A stretch of DNA of 64,000 nucleotides from Nemesobacter sp965204665 (lineage in GTDB: Bacteria; Desulfobacterota_D; UBA1144; Nemesobacterales; Nemesobacteraceae). The DNA lies in assembly GCA_965204665.1 (NCBI GenBank), contig OZ242002.1:558001-622000 (forward strand). Direction: 5' to 3'. A program made the position numbers and the translations under genes. The notes beneath the pieces were generated by a model. That model was not told the origin of the DNA and made no database searches. It saw only the letters and a program-made list of their open reading frames with translations. Within the stretch, counting starts at the first letter, position 1. Every line of letters begins with the position of its first letter. Below are positions 44,493 through 53,523 of the stretch, in pieces.

Positions 44493-46765
44493 ATTCAGAA
44501 AAACTTCCGATCCGTCCATACGCAAGACTTTTGACTATGCTCGGCGACCAGTTGATAAAGAACGAAAGGGTCGCACTTGTGGAACTCATTAAAAACGCGT
44601 ACGACGCGGATGCTGATTCGGTTGAAGTACGCTTTGAAAATTTCAACGAAGATATGTCGATCAACGACCGTTCCAGCATAGTGGTGAGGGATGATGGATG
44701 CGGGATGACTCCTGAAAAAATAAAAGATTCATGGATGAATCCTGCTGATCCGAAGAAACATATTGATAAGGAAGAAGGAAAAAGAAAAACACCCGAGAAG
44801 AGAAGAATCATACAGGGCGAAAAAGGTATTGGTCGTTTTTCAGTTCTGAAATTGGGGAAATCAATAACGATAACAACTCGATCTGAGGAGTCGGAATTCG
44901 AGTCGGTGCTTAAGTATGATTTTACTGAATTTGATGATGAATTCACTTCAAGAAATAATGAGAGAAAGAACATTTTTCTGGATGAAATCGAAATAGAATA
45001 TTCAGAGGTTTCACCGCCAAGACTAATAACGGAGTCTCGGGGAACCGTAATAGAAATACATGAACTTAAAGGGCGGTGGAATAGAGACGTAATAGACAGA
45101 TTATGCAGGGATGTATCCGGTCTTACAGACCCTGTATCGAGGATTACCAGTCGCAAAGCCGCAGATAATTTCAAGATATCAGTAGTCTGCAACGGGCATC
45201 CTGAGCCCGTGGAGGATGAAGATGCGGAATATCTCAAAAGACTGGTGGAAGATAAAGCTGTATTGAAAATCCGGGGAGAATTCAATTCTGAACAGAACGC
45301 GTTTATATTCAGTGAAGGTAAAGACGGCAAAGAAGAGCAAATAAGTCTTGAGGATCCAAAAATAAAAGGACTGTGGATATGGCGCAATGAATTCGGGGAC
45401 GGTAAAAACATACATGTTCAGCCCACATTGCCTAGACTGCCTATACAGCAAAAGGGAATTAAAACTAAGCCCAACAGACGAAAGGCGGACTACAAATATC
45501 AGTGTGGAAGTTTTAAGTTCCATTTTTTTATATTTGATTTTTCGCGAGGCATATCAGAAAAATATGAGCTTAAACAGAATGAAAAAAACATCCTCAAGAA
45601 CTACAGGATTTACCTTTACAGGGACAATGTCCGGGTTTATCCATATGGAGACCCTGATGACGACTGGCTTAACATAGATGTAAGAAGAGGCACGGCAAGG
45701 GCAGGTGATTTTTTCAGCAATGATCAGATAGTTGGCTGGATTGATATATCTCAGGAAGACAATCCTGATCTCAGAGACAAAACCAACAGGGAAGGACTTA
45801 TAGAAAAGGGAGATGCAGTCTCAGATTTTAAATTTCTTATACCGGCCCTTTTGTCCTACATCAAGCAGTACCACTATTCGCGCTATCAGCAGAAGGGAAA
45901 AGACAGAAATGTGGTTGATCTTGCGCGGAGTGAAATTGTTTCCAAGCACCTTTCTGACTTGAAGAGCGATTTTAAGGAGAAAGGAGATAGCCCCGCTGTG
46001 CGTAAAGTTGTAGAAATAGAGAAAGACTACAAAAAAGAAAAAAAATATCTACTCCAGAGAGCAGAGACAACAGAAGATTTGGCTGGGGTCGGATTGTCAG
46101 TGGAAATGGCCTCACATGATATTATGCTTATGATAATCAGGGCCGATGATATCGCTAAACAAATCAGCAGGTTATCAAAAAACTCGGCTGATGTCGAAAT
46201 CAGGCAGAGGTCTGATATGCTTGTCGGGATTCTTTCTCAGATCACTGATTCAATGCAGGATGTTCAGAGTCTTTTTAAATCGGCAAAAAGAAGAAAAAAA
46301 GCTCTCAGAATTGAACCTGTGCTGGATAAGATTTTCCAAATATACAAAAATCTTCTGGAAAAAAAAGGTATCCAGTATCGAAAGGTTGTTTTGCCAGGTT
46401 CTCCTCTTGTAGCAAATACCAACGATGGAGTTGTCATGCAGGTGCTGATTAATCTTTTTGATAATGCTTCTTACTGGTTTGATACAATTGATGTTGAGGA
46501 GAAAGAAATCCTAGTCACCTTGGATGGTTCCAAGGGAGAACTCATTTTCTCCGATAATGGTCCAGGTATAGATAAAGATGACTTGCCGTATATCTTTGAA
46601 GCTTTCTACTCAGGCAAAGGTCAGGAGGGTAGAGGGCTTGGTCTTTACATCGCCCGCCAACTGCTTCAAAGACATGATTACACAATATCAGTTGCGCAGA
46701 AGTATCGGAAAAAATTGTCCGGTGCCAACTTCATTGTAAATTTTATCGGGGAGGAGACCCAGTGA
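44489..46765 (+). CDS. large protein with two GHKL ATPase domains (Hsp90-like plus histidine-kinase-like)
   Basis: 758 residues. N-terminal GHKL domain: VELIKNAYDADA (N box), VVRDDGCGMTPEKI (G1), GEKGIGRFS (G2), as in Hsp90/MutL/MORC-like ATPases. A linker of about 250 residues follows, then a helical segment with SVEMASHDIMLMI around residue 542 that could serve as an H-box. The C-terminal HATPase has LINLFDNASYWF, FSDNGPGIDKDDLPYIFEAF and GRGLGLYIAR. There are no membrane helices, so it senses something cytoplasmic. 4-nt overlaps on both sides bind it to the methyltransferase and receiver genes. Confidence 0.86.
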   Translation: MNSEKLPIRPYARLLTMLGDQLIKNERVALVELIKNAYDADADSVEVRFENFNEDMSINDRSSIVVRDDGCGMTPEKIKDSWMNPADPKKHIDKEEGKRKTPEKRRIIQGEKGIGRFSVLKLGKSITITTRSEESEFESVLKYDFTEFDDEFTSRNNERKNIFLDEIEIEYSEVSPPRLITESRGTVIEIHELKGRWNRDVIDRLCRDVSGLTDPVSRITSRKAADNFKISVVCNGHPEPVEDEDAEYLKRLVEDKAVLKIRGEFNSEQNAFIFSEGKDGKEEQISLEDPKIKGLWIWRNEFGDGKNIHVQPTLPRLPIQQKGIKTKPNRRKADYKYQCGSFKFHFFIFDFSRGISEKYELKQNEKNILKNYRIYLYRDNVRVYPYGDPDDDWLNIDVRRGTARAGDFFSNDQIVGWIDISQEDNPDLRDKTNREGLIEKGDAVSDFKFLIPALLSYIKQYHYSRYQQKGKDRNVVDLARSEIVSKHLSDLKSDFKEKGDSPAVRKVVEIEKDYKKEKKYLLQRAETTEDLAGVGLSVEMASHDIMLMIIRADDIAKQISRLSKNSADVEIRQRSDMLVGILSQITDSMQDVQSLFKSAKRRKKALRIEPVLDKIFQIYKNLLEKKGIQYRKVVLPGSPLVANTNDGVVMQVLINLFDNASYWFDTIDVEEKEILVTLDGSKGELIFSDNGPGIDKDDLPYIFEAFYSGKGQEGRGLGLYIARQLLQRHDYTISVAQKYRKKLSGANFIVNFIGEETQ

Positions 46766-47940
46766 ATCTCAAAGTTCTTATGTCGGGAATAGCTGTTGTT
46801 ATTGATGATGAGTTCAGGGAAACATGTAAAGGGAGTAAGGACAGTATCTTCCAGATCGTCAGGGATATTGAATGCGGATGGGAAATGCCTTTTTACAGAA
46901 CCCCTAAAATCCCGCCGGACGGTTATTCAGACAGTCTGCTTCGGTCGGCCAGTTTCGTGCTGCTTGACTGGAAATTATGGCAATCCGATTCTCCTGAACT
47001 TGAAAAAGACGGTATTGAGGAAAATATCAAGTTTCTTAAAAAAACGAAAGAGTATTTCATTCCGGTTTTTATTTTTACAAATGAAGACCCTTCCGATGTG
47101 GTCGATAAACTGCCCGGAGAGTTGTATGACGCTGAGAAGTCGGAAAGCAGTTTCATATTCATAAAGAGAAAGTCGGAATTGGCGCAGAAAAGTGATATTT
47201 TCGATTCAATAGAAGAATGGATAGAAAGAAATGCTTCCGTTTACGCTTTGAAAGCTTGGGAAGGGGAATTTTACGAGTCGAAAAGAGCACTTTTCAGTTC
47301 CATGTACACGAAAAGTCCTGACTGGCCTAAAGTGTTCTGGAAATCTTACGAAGATGACGGAGTGGACCCGGGTTCATCTCTGGCTGATCTGATAAACGAC
47401 AATTTGTCTGGACGTTTCAGGACAGGTATTTTCGAAAAAGATATTCTTGGTTCCGAGTTTTCCGATGTGAGCAGGAAAGATATGCGGTTGCTGATACAGG
47501 AGGCGAGTTTTGTAGGGAGAGAGAATCTGTCCGACGATGAAATAAGGTCTGGGGACCTGTTCGGACTCTCTCAGGGGAAATACCTGATCAATATACGTCC
47601 TGATTGTGACTGCATACCGAGAGAAAGCGTGAAAGATATTCTTGATGTGGAACTTTACTGCTTGGAGGGAAAAAAGATAAGAGAGAAAGAACTGTGTGAG
47701 AGCTATGAAAAGGGGCATTTTAAAGAAAGGGTTTGGGAAAGCATCTCATTTAGTCTTCATGAAGGAAAAACTATTCGGTTCGATTTTAGAAAACTCGAAA
47801 AGAAAAAATTCTCGGACATAAAAGATAAGCGAGTCGGTCGCCTTATTCACCCCTACATAACCAGAATAAAACAGCGTTATGCTTTCTACCTGCAAAGAGA
47901 AGGTCTTCCCCGCATTCCTGAAAATGCTATAGCCGGATAA
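46762..47940 (+). CDS. receiver-like protein with unknown C-terminal domain
   Basis: 392 residues from GTG 46762, overlapping the kinase stop by 4 nt, with GGGGAGGAG upstream. The first 130 residues follow a response-regulator plan: acidic start VVIDDEF, then ASFVLLDWKLW with a candidate phosphorylatable Asp, and FIPVFIFTNED in the T-loop position. The next 260 residues have no DNA-binding motif I know; YLINIRPDCDCIPR and VGRLIHPYITRIKQRYAFYL stand out. The C-terminal part may be the effector of the system. The phospho-acceptor assignment is inference. Confidence 0.75.
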   Translation: MNLKVLMSGIAVVIDDEFRETCKGSKDSIFQIVRDIECGWEMPFYRTPKIPPDGYSDSLLRSASFVLLDWKLWQSDSPELEKDGIEENIKFLKKTKEYFIPVFIFTNEDPSDVVDKLPGELYDAEKSESSFIFIKRKSELAQKSDIFDSIEEWIERNASVYALKAWEGEFYESKRALFSSMYTKSPDWPKVFWKSYEDDGVDPGSSLADLINDNLSGRFRTGIFEKDILGSEFSDVSRKDMRLLIQEASFVGRENLSDDEIRSGDLFGLSQGKYLINIRPDCDCIPRESVKDILDVELYCLEGKKIREKELCESYEKGHFKERVWESISFSLHEGKTIRFDFRKLEKKKFSDIKDKRVGRLIHPYITRIKQRYAFYLQREGLPRIPENAIAG

Positions 47941-47957
47941 ATGCCAATGTAGATTTC

Positions 47958-47988
47958 CAAAAAAGAAAGACTTTTTTGAGTCTTTTCT
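47958..47988 (-). terminator. terminator of the PIN operon
   Basis: On the minus strand AGAAAAGACT and AGTCTTTCT form an imperfect stem around a short loop and are followed by a run of T. It sits 20 nt after the PIN gene stop, between two converging operons. The stem is AT-rich, so strength is uncertain. Confidence 0.5.
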
Positions 47989-48007
47989 CAAGGATTTCTC
48001 GGGGTTC

Positions 48008-48415
48008 CTACATAAGAACGATGAAACCCTCCTGCTCAAAATGTCGGTCGCTTGTCAGAACTTGCTTGATTGAATCTTTTCTCATGAGAACCATGGAGAT
48101 GCAGTCCTGCAGGCTGCATTTCTTGTCAAGTTGTTTCTCGTACATATCAAGCCCCTCAAGAAATAGAGCCCGAGTCTGTGGAATAATCTCAATATTCGGA
48201 TTGCTGATTATAGACCGCACCACTTTTGCAGTACCGTCGCGCAAAACGGGACCGTAGGATGAAAGAGCCGTGAGAAGTTCCATCAAAACTATATCCGTCG
48301 TCACCAGAAGCACATCTCCCAGCAAGTTCTTAGCATTCTCGGCTACACCGTGCCATTGATCACGTGGATTGACCATCGCAATCCAATAGGAAGAATCTAC
48401 AAAAACTTTTTTCAC
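48008..48415 (-). CDS. PIN-domain ribonuclease (VapC-like toxin)
   Basis: 135 residues from GTG 48415, which overlaps the upstream stop as GTGA. The longer frame to 48481 runs into the partner gene. The N-terminal strand KKVFVDSSYWIAM carries the first catalytic Asp, VLMELLTAL the conserved Glu, and SLQDCISM plus LTSDRHF the later aspartates. PIN toxins cut RNA. The gene order differs from small VapBC pairs because the partner is 304 residues long. Confidence 0.82.
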   Translation of the reverse strand: MKKVFVDSSYWIAMVNPRDQWHGVAENAKNLLGDVLLVTTDIVLMELLTALSSYGPVLRDGTAKVVRSIISNPNIEIIPQTRALFLEGLDMYEKQLDKKCSLQDCISMVLMRKDSIKQVLTSDRHFEQEGFIVLM

Positions 48416-49326
48416 CTTTTGCCGTCTCCGTACAGATAGAAATCGTGGCGGTGTGACAGGTCGCTGGGAACCTCGTCCCATTCATGATCCGGTACATTGT
48501 TGAAAACTTCTGAAATAGTGTCCTCAATACAAGAAGCACTCATATCAAACTCGGTTCGGTTGTCGGGAATTACCTTGAGATATTCCACATTATGAACTTG
48601 CTGCAAAGTTCCTTCCTTGCTGAATTTGCCCCGCCCTTTCACCGATAAACGCATTGAAGCATGTTCCCTGAGTGCTGTAATGACTTCAGATTCCTGGTTC
48701 TCCATAAAGTTTACTGTAGCGTTTGTCTGATCATCCATCCAGACCTGAAATCTTCTTTTACGGACATCAGCCTCAAGGACGCGACCGGTGATTTCAATCT
48801 CATCCTCGTAGGGGTCCCCAACCAAGGACTTGAGCATCCAGCGCGCTTCTAAAGAGACCGGTCTCATTTCTCGCTTCGGTGCGGCAAATTGCATTTCGGC
48901 ATCACCTGGCAAATTTCCTCCTAGTCTAGAAAGACTGGGAATTAGATCCCTAGGAACATCTGAAGGCAGGATTCTGCCGCAATCAGCCGCAACAAAGGTA
49001 TTGTAGGTAAGTTCAACAGCTTTTTTAATTACGTCGTCAGAATATCCGAACAGAGGTAGAATCTGATTTGAATTTTGAGGCACTCCAAGAGAGATAACCG
49101 TGTTTCCGCTTTCAACACTGCGAAATACAAAACGAGTACGGTCATCAAAGTCTCTAGGTAGCCGCTCACGCTCCGGGTTTTGCTTCTTCCAAACAGATTT
49201 CGCCATCTCCGTCAGAATTTTCTGAAAACAAAGCAACTCTACGAACACCGCGGCATCAACAACTCCGGCATCGTAATGTTGACCGCTGAAACTTAAGCGC
49301 GCAATTTCCAGTCGCTGGTCATTCAT
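48412..49326 (-). CDS. 304-residue partner of the PIN protein, unknown family
   Basis: No recognised domain. The N-terminal part (LSFSGQHYDAGVVDAAVFVE) appears to be mixed alpha/beta. The middle (EARWMLKSLVGDPYEDEIEITGRVLEADVRK) looks like an OB or beta-barrel segment. The C-terminus is acidic (HEWDEVPSD). The PIN gene starts within its stop codon, the usual sign of an antitoxin-toxin pair, so it may act as antitoxin or as a targeting subunit. That role is context inference. Confidence 0.65.
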   Translation of the reverse strand: MNDQRLEIARLSFSGQHYDAGVVDAAVFVELLCFQKILTEMAKSVWKKQNPERERLPRDFDDRTRFVFRSVESGNTVISLGVPQNSNQILPLFGYSDDVIKKAVELTYNTFVAADCGRILPSDVPRDLIPSLSRLGGNLPGDAEMQFAAPKREMRPVSLEARWMLKSLVGDPYEDEIEITGRVLEADVRKRRFQVWMDDQTNATVNFMENQESEVITALREHASMRLSVKGRGKFSKEGTLQQVHNVEYLKVIPDNRTEFDMSASCIEDTISEVFNNVPDHEWDEVPSDLSHRHDFYLYGDGKR

Positions 49327-49754
49327 TACTCAACCTCCCAGAATATTGAAATCTTCAACCTACACCTGTCAAAGAAAAGAGAGAATTACAACAATCTCGC
49401 CGAAACCTATACTCTCCCTTCTTCTATTCGCCCGTCAATTAATCAGTATTGACATGTACGTAAACTATACTTTCATGGGTGGAACCTTTTGTATATCTCC
49501 ATCTCATAATCCTCTACCCAAATATACACAATTCTATACGTACTAGCGGGTTTTTCAAATAATTCACACCTTGTTTTTTGTTAAATTTCATCTGATTATA
49601 ATAAGATTTCAAATCTTATTATACTTTTATTACTTAATATTTAGTATTCATCTGGTGATTTTTTGATGAAATCCTCACTTTATATATAATGTTTTTGAAG
49701 TCAGATTATAAAATATATTCTGAAACTCGGCAGGCAGTAAAAAGGGTTTTATTT
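49327..49754 (+). other. AT-rich control region between the PIN operon and fic
   Basis: The 428-bp divergent gap is markedly AT-rich and has no supportable gene. It contains the 27-bp palindrome listed separately and several TATA-like boxes (for example 49682-49689), so it probably carries promoters for both directions. Confidence 0.5.
49597..49623. promoter_or_regulatory. 27-bp perfect palindrome, likely operator upstream of fic
   Basis: Two 13-bp arms (TATAATAAGATTT and its complement) flank a single central base. Perfect symmetry of this length in a divergent intergenic region suits a dimeric repressor site. No T-rich tail follows immediately, so a terminator is less likely. The cognate regulator may be the C-terminal winged-helix-like part of Fic itself. 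Confidence 0.55.
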
Positions 49755-50854
49755 ATGAAACTTCCTCTTAAACCTCCTCCTTTTGAGCATCTGGTTGAAA
49801 CTCTCGCGGCTAAGGCTACAGGGCACGCAGACCTGTTAAAACTCTACTCCGACAAAACACCTGAAAAATACCTGCACTGGGACCAGCTGAGACACCGAAA
49901 GGTTCCTACCGGCATAAGAAGAGAGGAATGGTGGTTTCTGATAAAACTCAAGCGTTTTGTAAATTCAAAGAACATCAATCTTGTAGACAGACAGAAAAAA
50001 CCTTTCAAATATAATCTTACGGAGTCAATATCTGAGATGCTACATAGAATTGATATGGAAACCAACAGATTATTAGCGAGAAAGGAGGATAGGAATATAA
50101 CCCCCCAGACAAGGGACAGATACGTTATACGTTCACTCATAAATGAAGCTATCACCTCAAGCCAGATAGAAGGTGCAACGACGACTCATGAGGTGGCCAA
50201 GGAAATGATACGTACGGAGCGCAGACCAAGACACAAAAGTGAACAGATGATACTTAACAACTATATGGCTATGCGGAAGATTGTAGAACTGAAAGACGAA
50301 CCTCTCACCCCCGAATTGGTGTTTCACATTCACGATATCGTAACTCGGAGAACACTTGATGAGCCAAGTGCATCCGGACGATTCCGTAATGAGTATGAAG
50401 ATATAAAAGTCTATGACAACGAACGCAGAACAGTGTTGCATGATCCTCCTCTCTTTTCGGAACTACCTGCAAGGATGAAAAAGATGTGTGACTTTGCCAA
50501 CTGTAAGGACAATTCAGGTTTTACGCATCCTGTGCTTCGTTCTATAATTCTTCATTTTTGGCTTGCTTATGATCACCCGTTTTATGACGGTAACGGCAGA
50601 ACAGCGAGGGCATTATTTTACTGGTCTATGCTTCACCGTGGTTATTGGCTGTTTGAGTTTATATCAATATCTCAATTCATGCTTAAAACTAAAAGTCGGT
50701 ATACCAGAGCGTATCTGTACACGGAGAACGACGAGAACGACTTGAATTATTTCATCATTTATCATCTCAATGTAATACTAAAAGCTACTGACGCGCTCTA
50801 TGAGTATCTGGACAGAAAATCCAAGAGTTATTGTCAAATCTGGTGTTTGCGTGA

Positions 50855-52249
50855 TCAAGCGGCGCTCCAGTTATTTGAATTCACCTCTTCGTTTTCCTGA
50901 TCTGTCTCCTCAATCCCGTCTTTGAATTTCACACCCGTTATCACTTTCCCCACGAAGTCGAATCCGTTGAGCCTCCGCCAGCTTTTCTCCGCGCACATCC
51001 CCAGCTTGAATATCATGTGCAGCATCCCCTCGGAATTCAGACACCCCCTGGTTCTCCTTGTCCTGTGCCGTATGGTTCCGAAGGCGGACTCTATCGGATT
51101 CGTCGTCCTTATGCTTCTCCAGTGCTGAGCCGGAAAGTCGTAAAAGGTCAGAAGCCGCTCATGATCCTTCTCCGGACATTCAACAGCCTTCGGGTATTTG
51201 TCCCTGTACATCCTTATGAACAGATCGAAAGCCTTCTGCGCTTCCTCCTTCGTCTCCGCCTGCCATATGTCGTGAAGATTCCTCTTCGCTTTTTTCTGAG
51301 AAGTCTTCGGAAGACAGTTCAGAACATTCGCAGTCTTGTGCACCCAGCAGCGCTGCTCCCGCGTTTCCCCGTAAACTTCCGAAAGGGCGGACCAGAACCC
51401 GAGAGCTCCGTCGCCCACTGCAAGCTTCGGCTCTTCCATCCCGCGGGCCCTCAGATCCAGCAGCACTTCGCGCCAACTCTGCTTTGATTCCCTGACTCCG
51501 TTTTCAATGGAAAGGAAGTGCTTCCTGCCCGCTTCGTCCACCCCTATCACCACAAGCGTGCACAACCCGGGATCATCCCCGCGCACCCTGCTGTGTATAC
51601 CGTCCACCCATATGTAAGCCCAGTCGTGGCCGCCGAGGTCTCTCCTGCGCCATTTATCATATTCCTCAGCCCACCCGCGCTTGAGCCTGCATACCGTAGC
51701 CGCGGAAAAACCCCGAGCCTCGGGGCCTATAAGGGCTTCCAATGCGGACTTTATATTCCCCGTGGACAGCCCCTGCAGGTAAAGCCACGGCAGAGACGAA
51801 TCAATCTTCGCAGCCCTGCGCACGTACGGAGGCACGACAGCCGAACGGAACACGGCAGGCCGACCGTCCCGGGATCTCACCTTCGGTATGCGTACCGATA
51901 CGGGGCCTATACCCGTCTGCACATCCCGTTCGGGGTGATATCCGTTGCGGATCACCGCGGCTCTGCCGTCTTCAAGTTGTCTGTCGTCCTGGGACCGCAG
52001 ATATTCTTCCGACTCCATTCTGATTGCATAACCAAGAAGAAACCGAGCCGACCGGCTCAGCAGATCACTGAGGTCATCGCAGACCTGTTCAGGACTGCCG
52101 AATCCGGAGTCCGGTCGTCTCTGAGTGCGGGACCCGTCGATTACTGTTCGGGTCTCCTCTCTGCCGACGAATTTTCTGAAAATGTTTTCCAATGAATCCA
52201 AAAACTCTTTTTGACCTTCACGGTCAGAGACTTTATATTTTCTGCCCAT
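50855..52249 (-). CDS. IS256 (Mutator)-type transposase
   Basis: 464 residues, open throughout. The DDE core includes YIWVDGIHSRVRG (first Asp), LAVGDGALGFWSAL (second Asp), CWVHKTANVLNCLPK and TTNPIESAFGTIRHRTRRT with the Glu, the standard signature of the Mutator/IS256 superfamily. The N-terminal part up to about residue 150 carries the DNA-binding region. AGGAGG lies upstream within a hairpin-forming leader. Codon use is GC-richer than the disrupted fic gene. Confidence 0.95.
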   Translation of the reverse strand: MGRKYKVSDREGQKEFLDSLENIFRKFVGREETRTVIDGSRTQRRPDSGFGSPEQVCDDLSDLLSRSARFLLGYAIRMESEEYLRSQDDRQLEDGRAAVIRNGYHPERDVQTGIGPVSVRIPKVRSRDGRPAVFRSAVVPPYVRRAAKIDSSLPWLYLQGLSTGNIKSALEALIGPEARGFSAATVCRLKRGWAEEYDKWRRRDLGGHDWAYIWVDGIHSRVRGDDPGLCTLVVIGVDEAGRKHFLSIENGVRESKQSWREVLLDLRARGMEEPKLAVGDGALGFWSALSEVYGETREQRCWVHKTANVLNCLPKTSQKKAKRNLHDIWQAETKEEAQKAFDLFIRMYRDKYPKAVECPEKDHERLLTFYDFPAQHWRSIRTTNPIESAFGTIRHRTRRTRGCLNSEGMLHMIFKLGMCAEKSWRRLNGFDFVGKVITGVKFKDGIEETDQENEEVNSNNWSAA

Positions 52250-52252
52250 AGT

Positions 52253-52306
52253 GGCGTATCCTCCTGTTAATTCAAATTTGGTGAATTCAAATTAACCGGA
52301 TACGCC
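52253..52306 (-). promoter_or_regulatory. inverted repeat that may mask the transposase ribosome-binding site
   Basis: In the transcript, GGCGTATCC pairs with GGATACGCC, closing a region with a further AATTTGAATT/AATTCAAATT pairing. The 3' arm overlaps the end of the AGGAGG Shine-Dalgarno sequence just before ATG 52249. Such leaders are known to prevent transposase translation from readthrough transcripts. Confidence 0.5.
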
Positions 52307-52668
52307 GCTTTTTTTCAAAACCTGCCGAACACCAGATTAGAGCATAACTCAAAATCCAACGAATTAAAACAGATAGAATCGCAGATACATGCTCTAGATT
52401 TGTTTAACCACAGACAAAAAGACCTCCTCACACACGCATTAAGACATCCAAACGCAATCTACTACACCACGACGACGCATAAAAACATTCACAATATTAC
52501 TTATCAGACAGCGATAAAAGATCTGCGGGAACTTGTAGACCTCGGTGTTTTTAAACAGGCCAAAAGAGGAAGGACATGGCTATTCAGACAAGAACCGAAT
52601 ATAGAAGAAACGTTGAAGAAGATACGGTTGTAATGCGATTTTTTTCTTTACACGCTACATATAAACTA

Positions 52669-53289
52669 GTGCTCCGCCATACAACGTTTTTTGGATAGAT
52701 GTACTTGAGTTTACAACGGGCATCAGCGACTGTCATATGCTAGATCATACCGTGCCGACTTGCATTCACGCTCGTGAACCACGCCGTCACCTCTTTCCTC
52801 AATTCTTCCAAATCCCCGATACGCCGGTCCTGCAGGCACTGCCGTGTCATACAACTTAATTCACACTCGGCCGCATTAAGCCAACTGCCGTGCTTCGGCG
52901 TATAACAGAACTCGATGCGCCTCATCAATCGTTCCGCCCGCTCCGGCCTGAAGGTCTCGTAGAACGCTCCCGGCTTGTGAGTGTTGATGTTGTCCAGCAC
53001 CAACGTTATACTCTTACAATTCGCATATCAACCTTCCAGCAGACCCGCCACCTCCTGCGCCCAGTCCCGCTTCGTGCGCCTCGGGCGTACATTCACCGCT
53101 CTCCAACCCGCCAGCGGTTCACAGAACATAAACAGCGTCGCCGGCCGGCCAGCTCGTACTCGTAGTCGACCCGCTACGGATCTCATCCGTAAGCCTTACG
53201 ATGTATTTCTTCATGGTTTCTCCTTCTAAATCTGTATGCCTCTTGTTGTTGAAACACAATTACCCAAAAATCCTAAGATGAGGGAGCAC
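52669..53289 (-). mobile_element. shrunken IS630-family relic
   Basis: Inverted ends GTGCTCC..CAT at 52669 and its complement at 53289 are each flanked by TA (52667-52668 and 53290-53291), the IS630/Tc1 target. The 621-bp interior keeps only parts of the transposase, so it is a deleted, non-autonomous copy. It begins 35 bp after the original fic stop. Confidence 0.75.
52740..53214 (-). pseudogene. IS630-type transposase fragment
   Basis: A start MKKYIVRLTDEIRSG at ATG 53214 with AAGGAG upstream is followed, in other frames, by VDYEYEL, TLFMFCEPLAGWRAVNV and RRTKRDWAQEVAGLLEG, then a stop. It resumes as SITLVLDNINTHKPGAFY and YTPKHGSWLNAAECELS, the DDE region of IS630 transposases. Two frame changes and a large N-terminal deletion leave it inactive. 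Confidence 0.82.
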
Positions 53290-53523
53290 TAGTTTCCGTC
53301 TCGGAAATATGCGTTTCTCCCTTTCTCCATCGCGTCTAAACTGCTCTTTGTATAATTGAACCGATACAAATTCTGTATGTGTTTTAAGTTTTTTCCAAAA
53401 AACCTGAAAACCGGATACTCAGTTCGTTAACGATATGAGGCCTCAGTTTTTCAGAAAAATCTTTTGTGTTAAAATTGAGAGTTGAATTGAGTGAATCTGC
53501 AAAGTATCAAGGAGGCAAGGTAA

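Larger units (their letters stand above)
50825..52350 (-). mobile_element. IS256-family insertion sequence, complete
   Basis: 1526 bp flanked by a perfect 9-bp direct repeat AAAATCCAA (50816-50824 and 52351-52359). The 23-bp terminal inverted repeats start GAGTTAT and share AATCTGGTGTT, with 20 of 23 bases identical. One transposase gene on the minus strand fills the element. The 9-bp target duplication suits the 8-9 bp of IS256 relatives. Perfect target copies and an intact transposase indicate a recent insertion. Confidence 0.95.
49755..52633 (+). pseudogene. fic gene (Fido AMP-transferase) split by an IS256-family insertion
   Basis: Segments 49755-50824 and 52360-52633 join in frame into 447 residues once the element and one 9-bp target copy are removed. 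The left part has the inhibitory motif SSQIEG (135-140) and the full Fic motif HPFYDGNGRTAR (from H274). The right part is the C-terminal helix-turn-helix (FNHRQKDLLTHALRH...YQTAIKDLRELVDLG). The left piece now ends 25 codons into the element after residue 356, so a truncated Fic with an intact catalytic site could still be made. A start at 49689 is possible but less likely. Confidence 0.92.
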
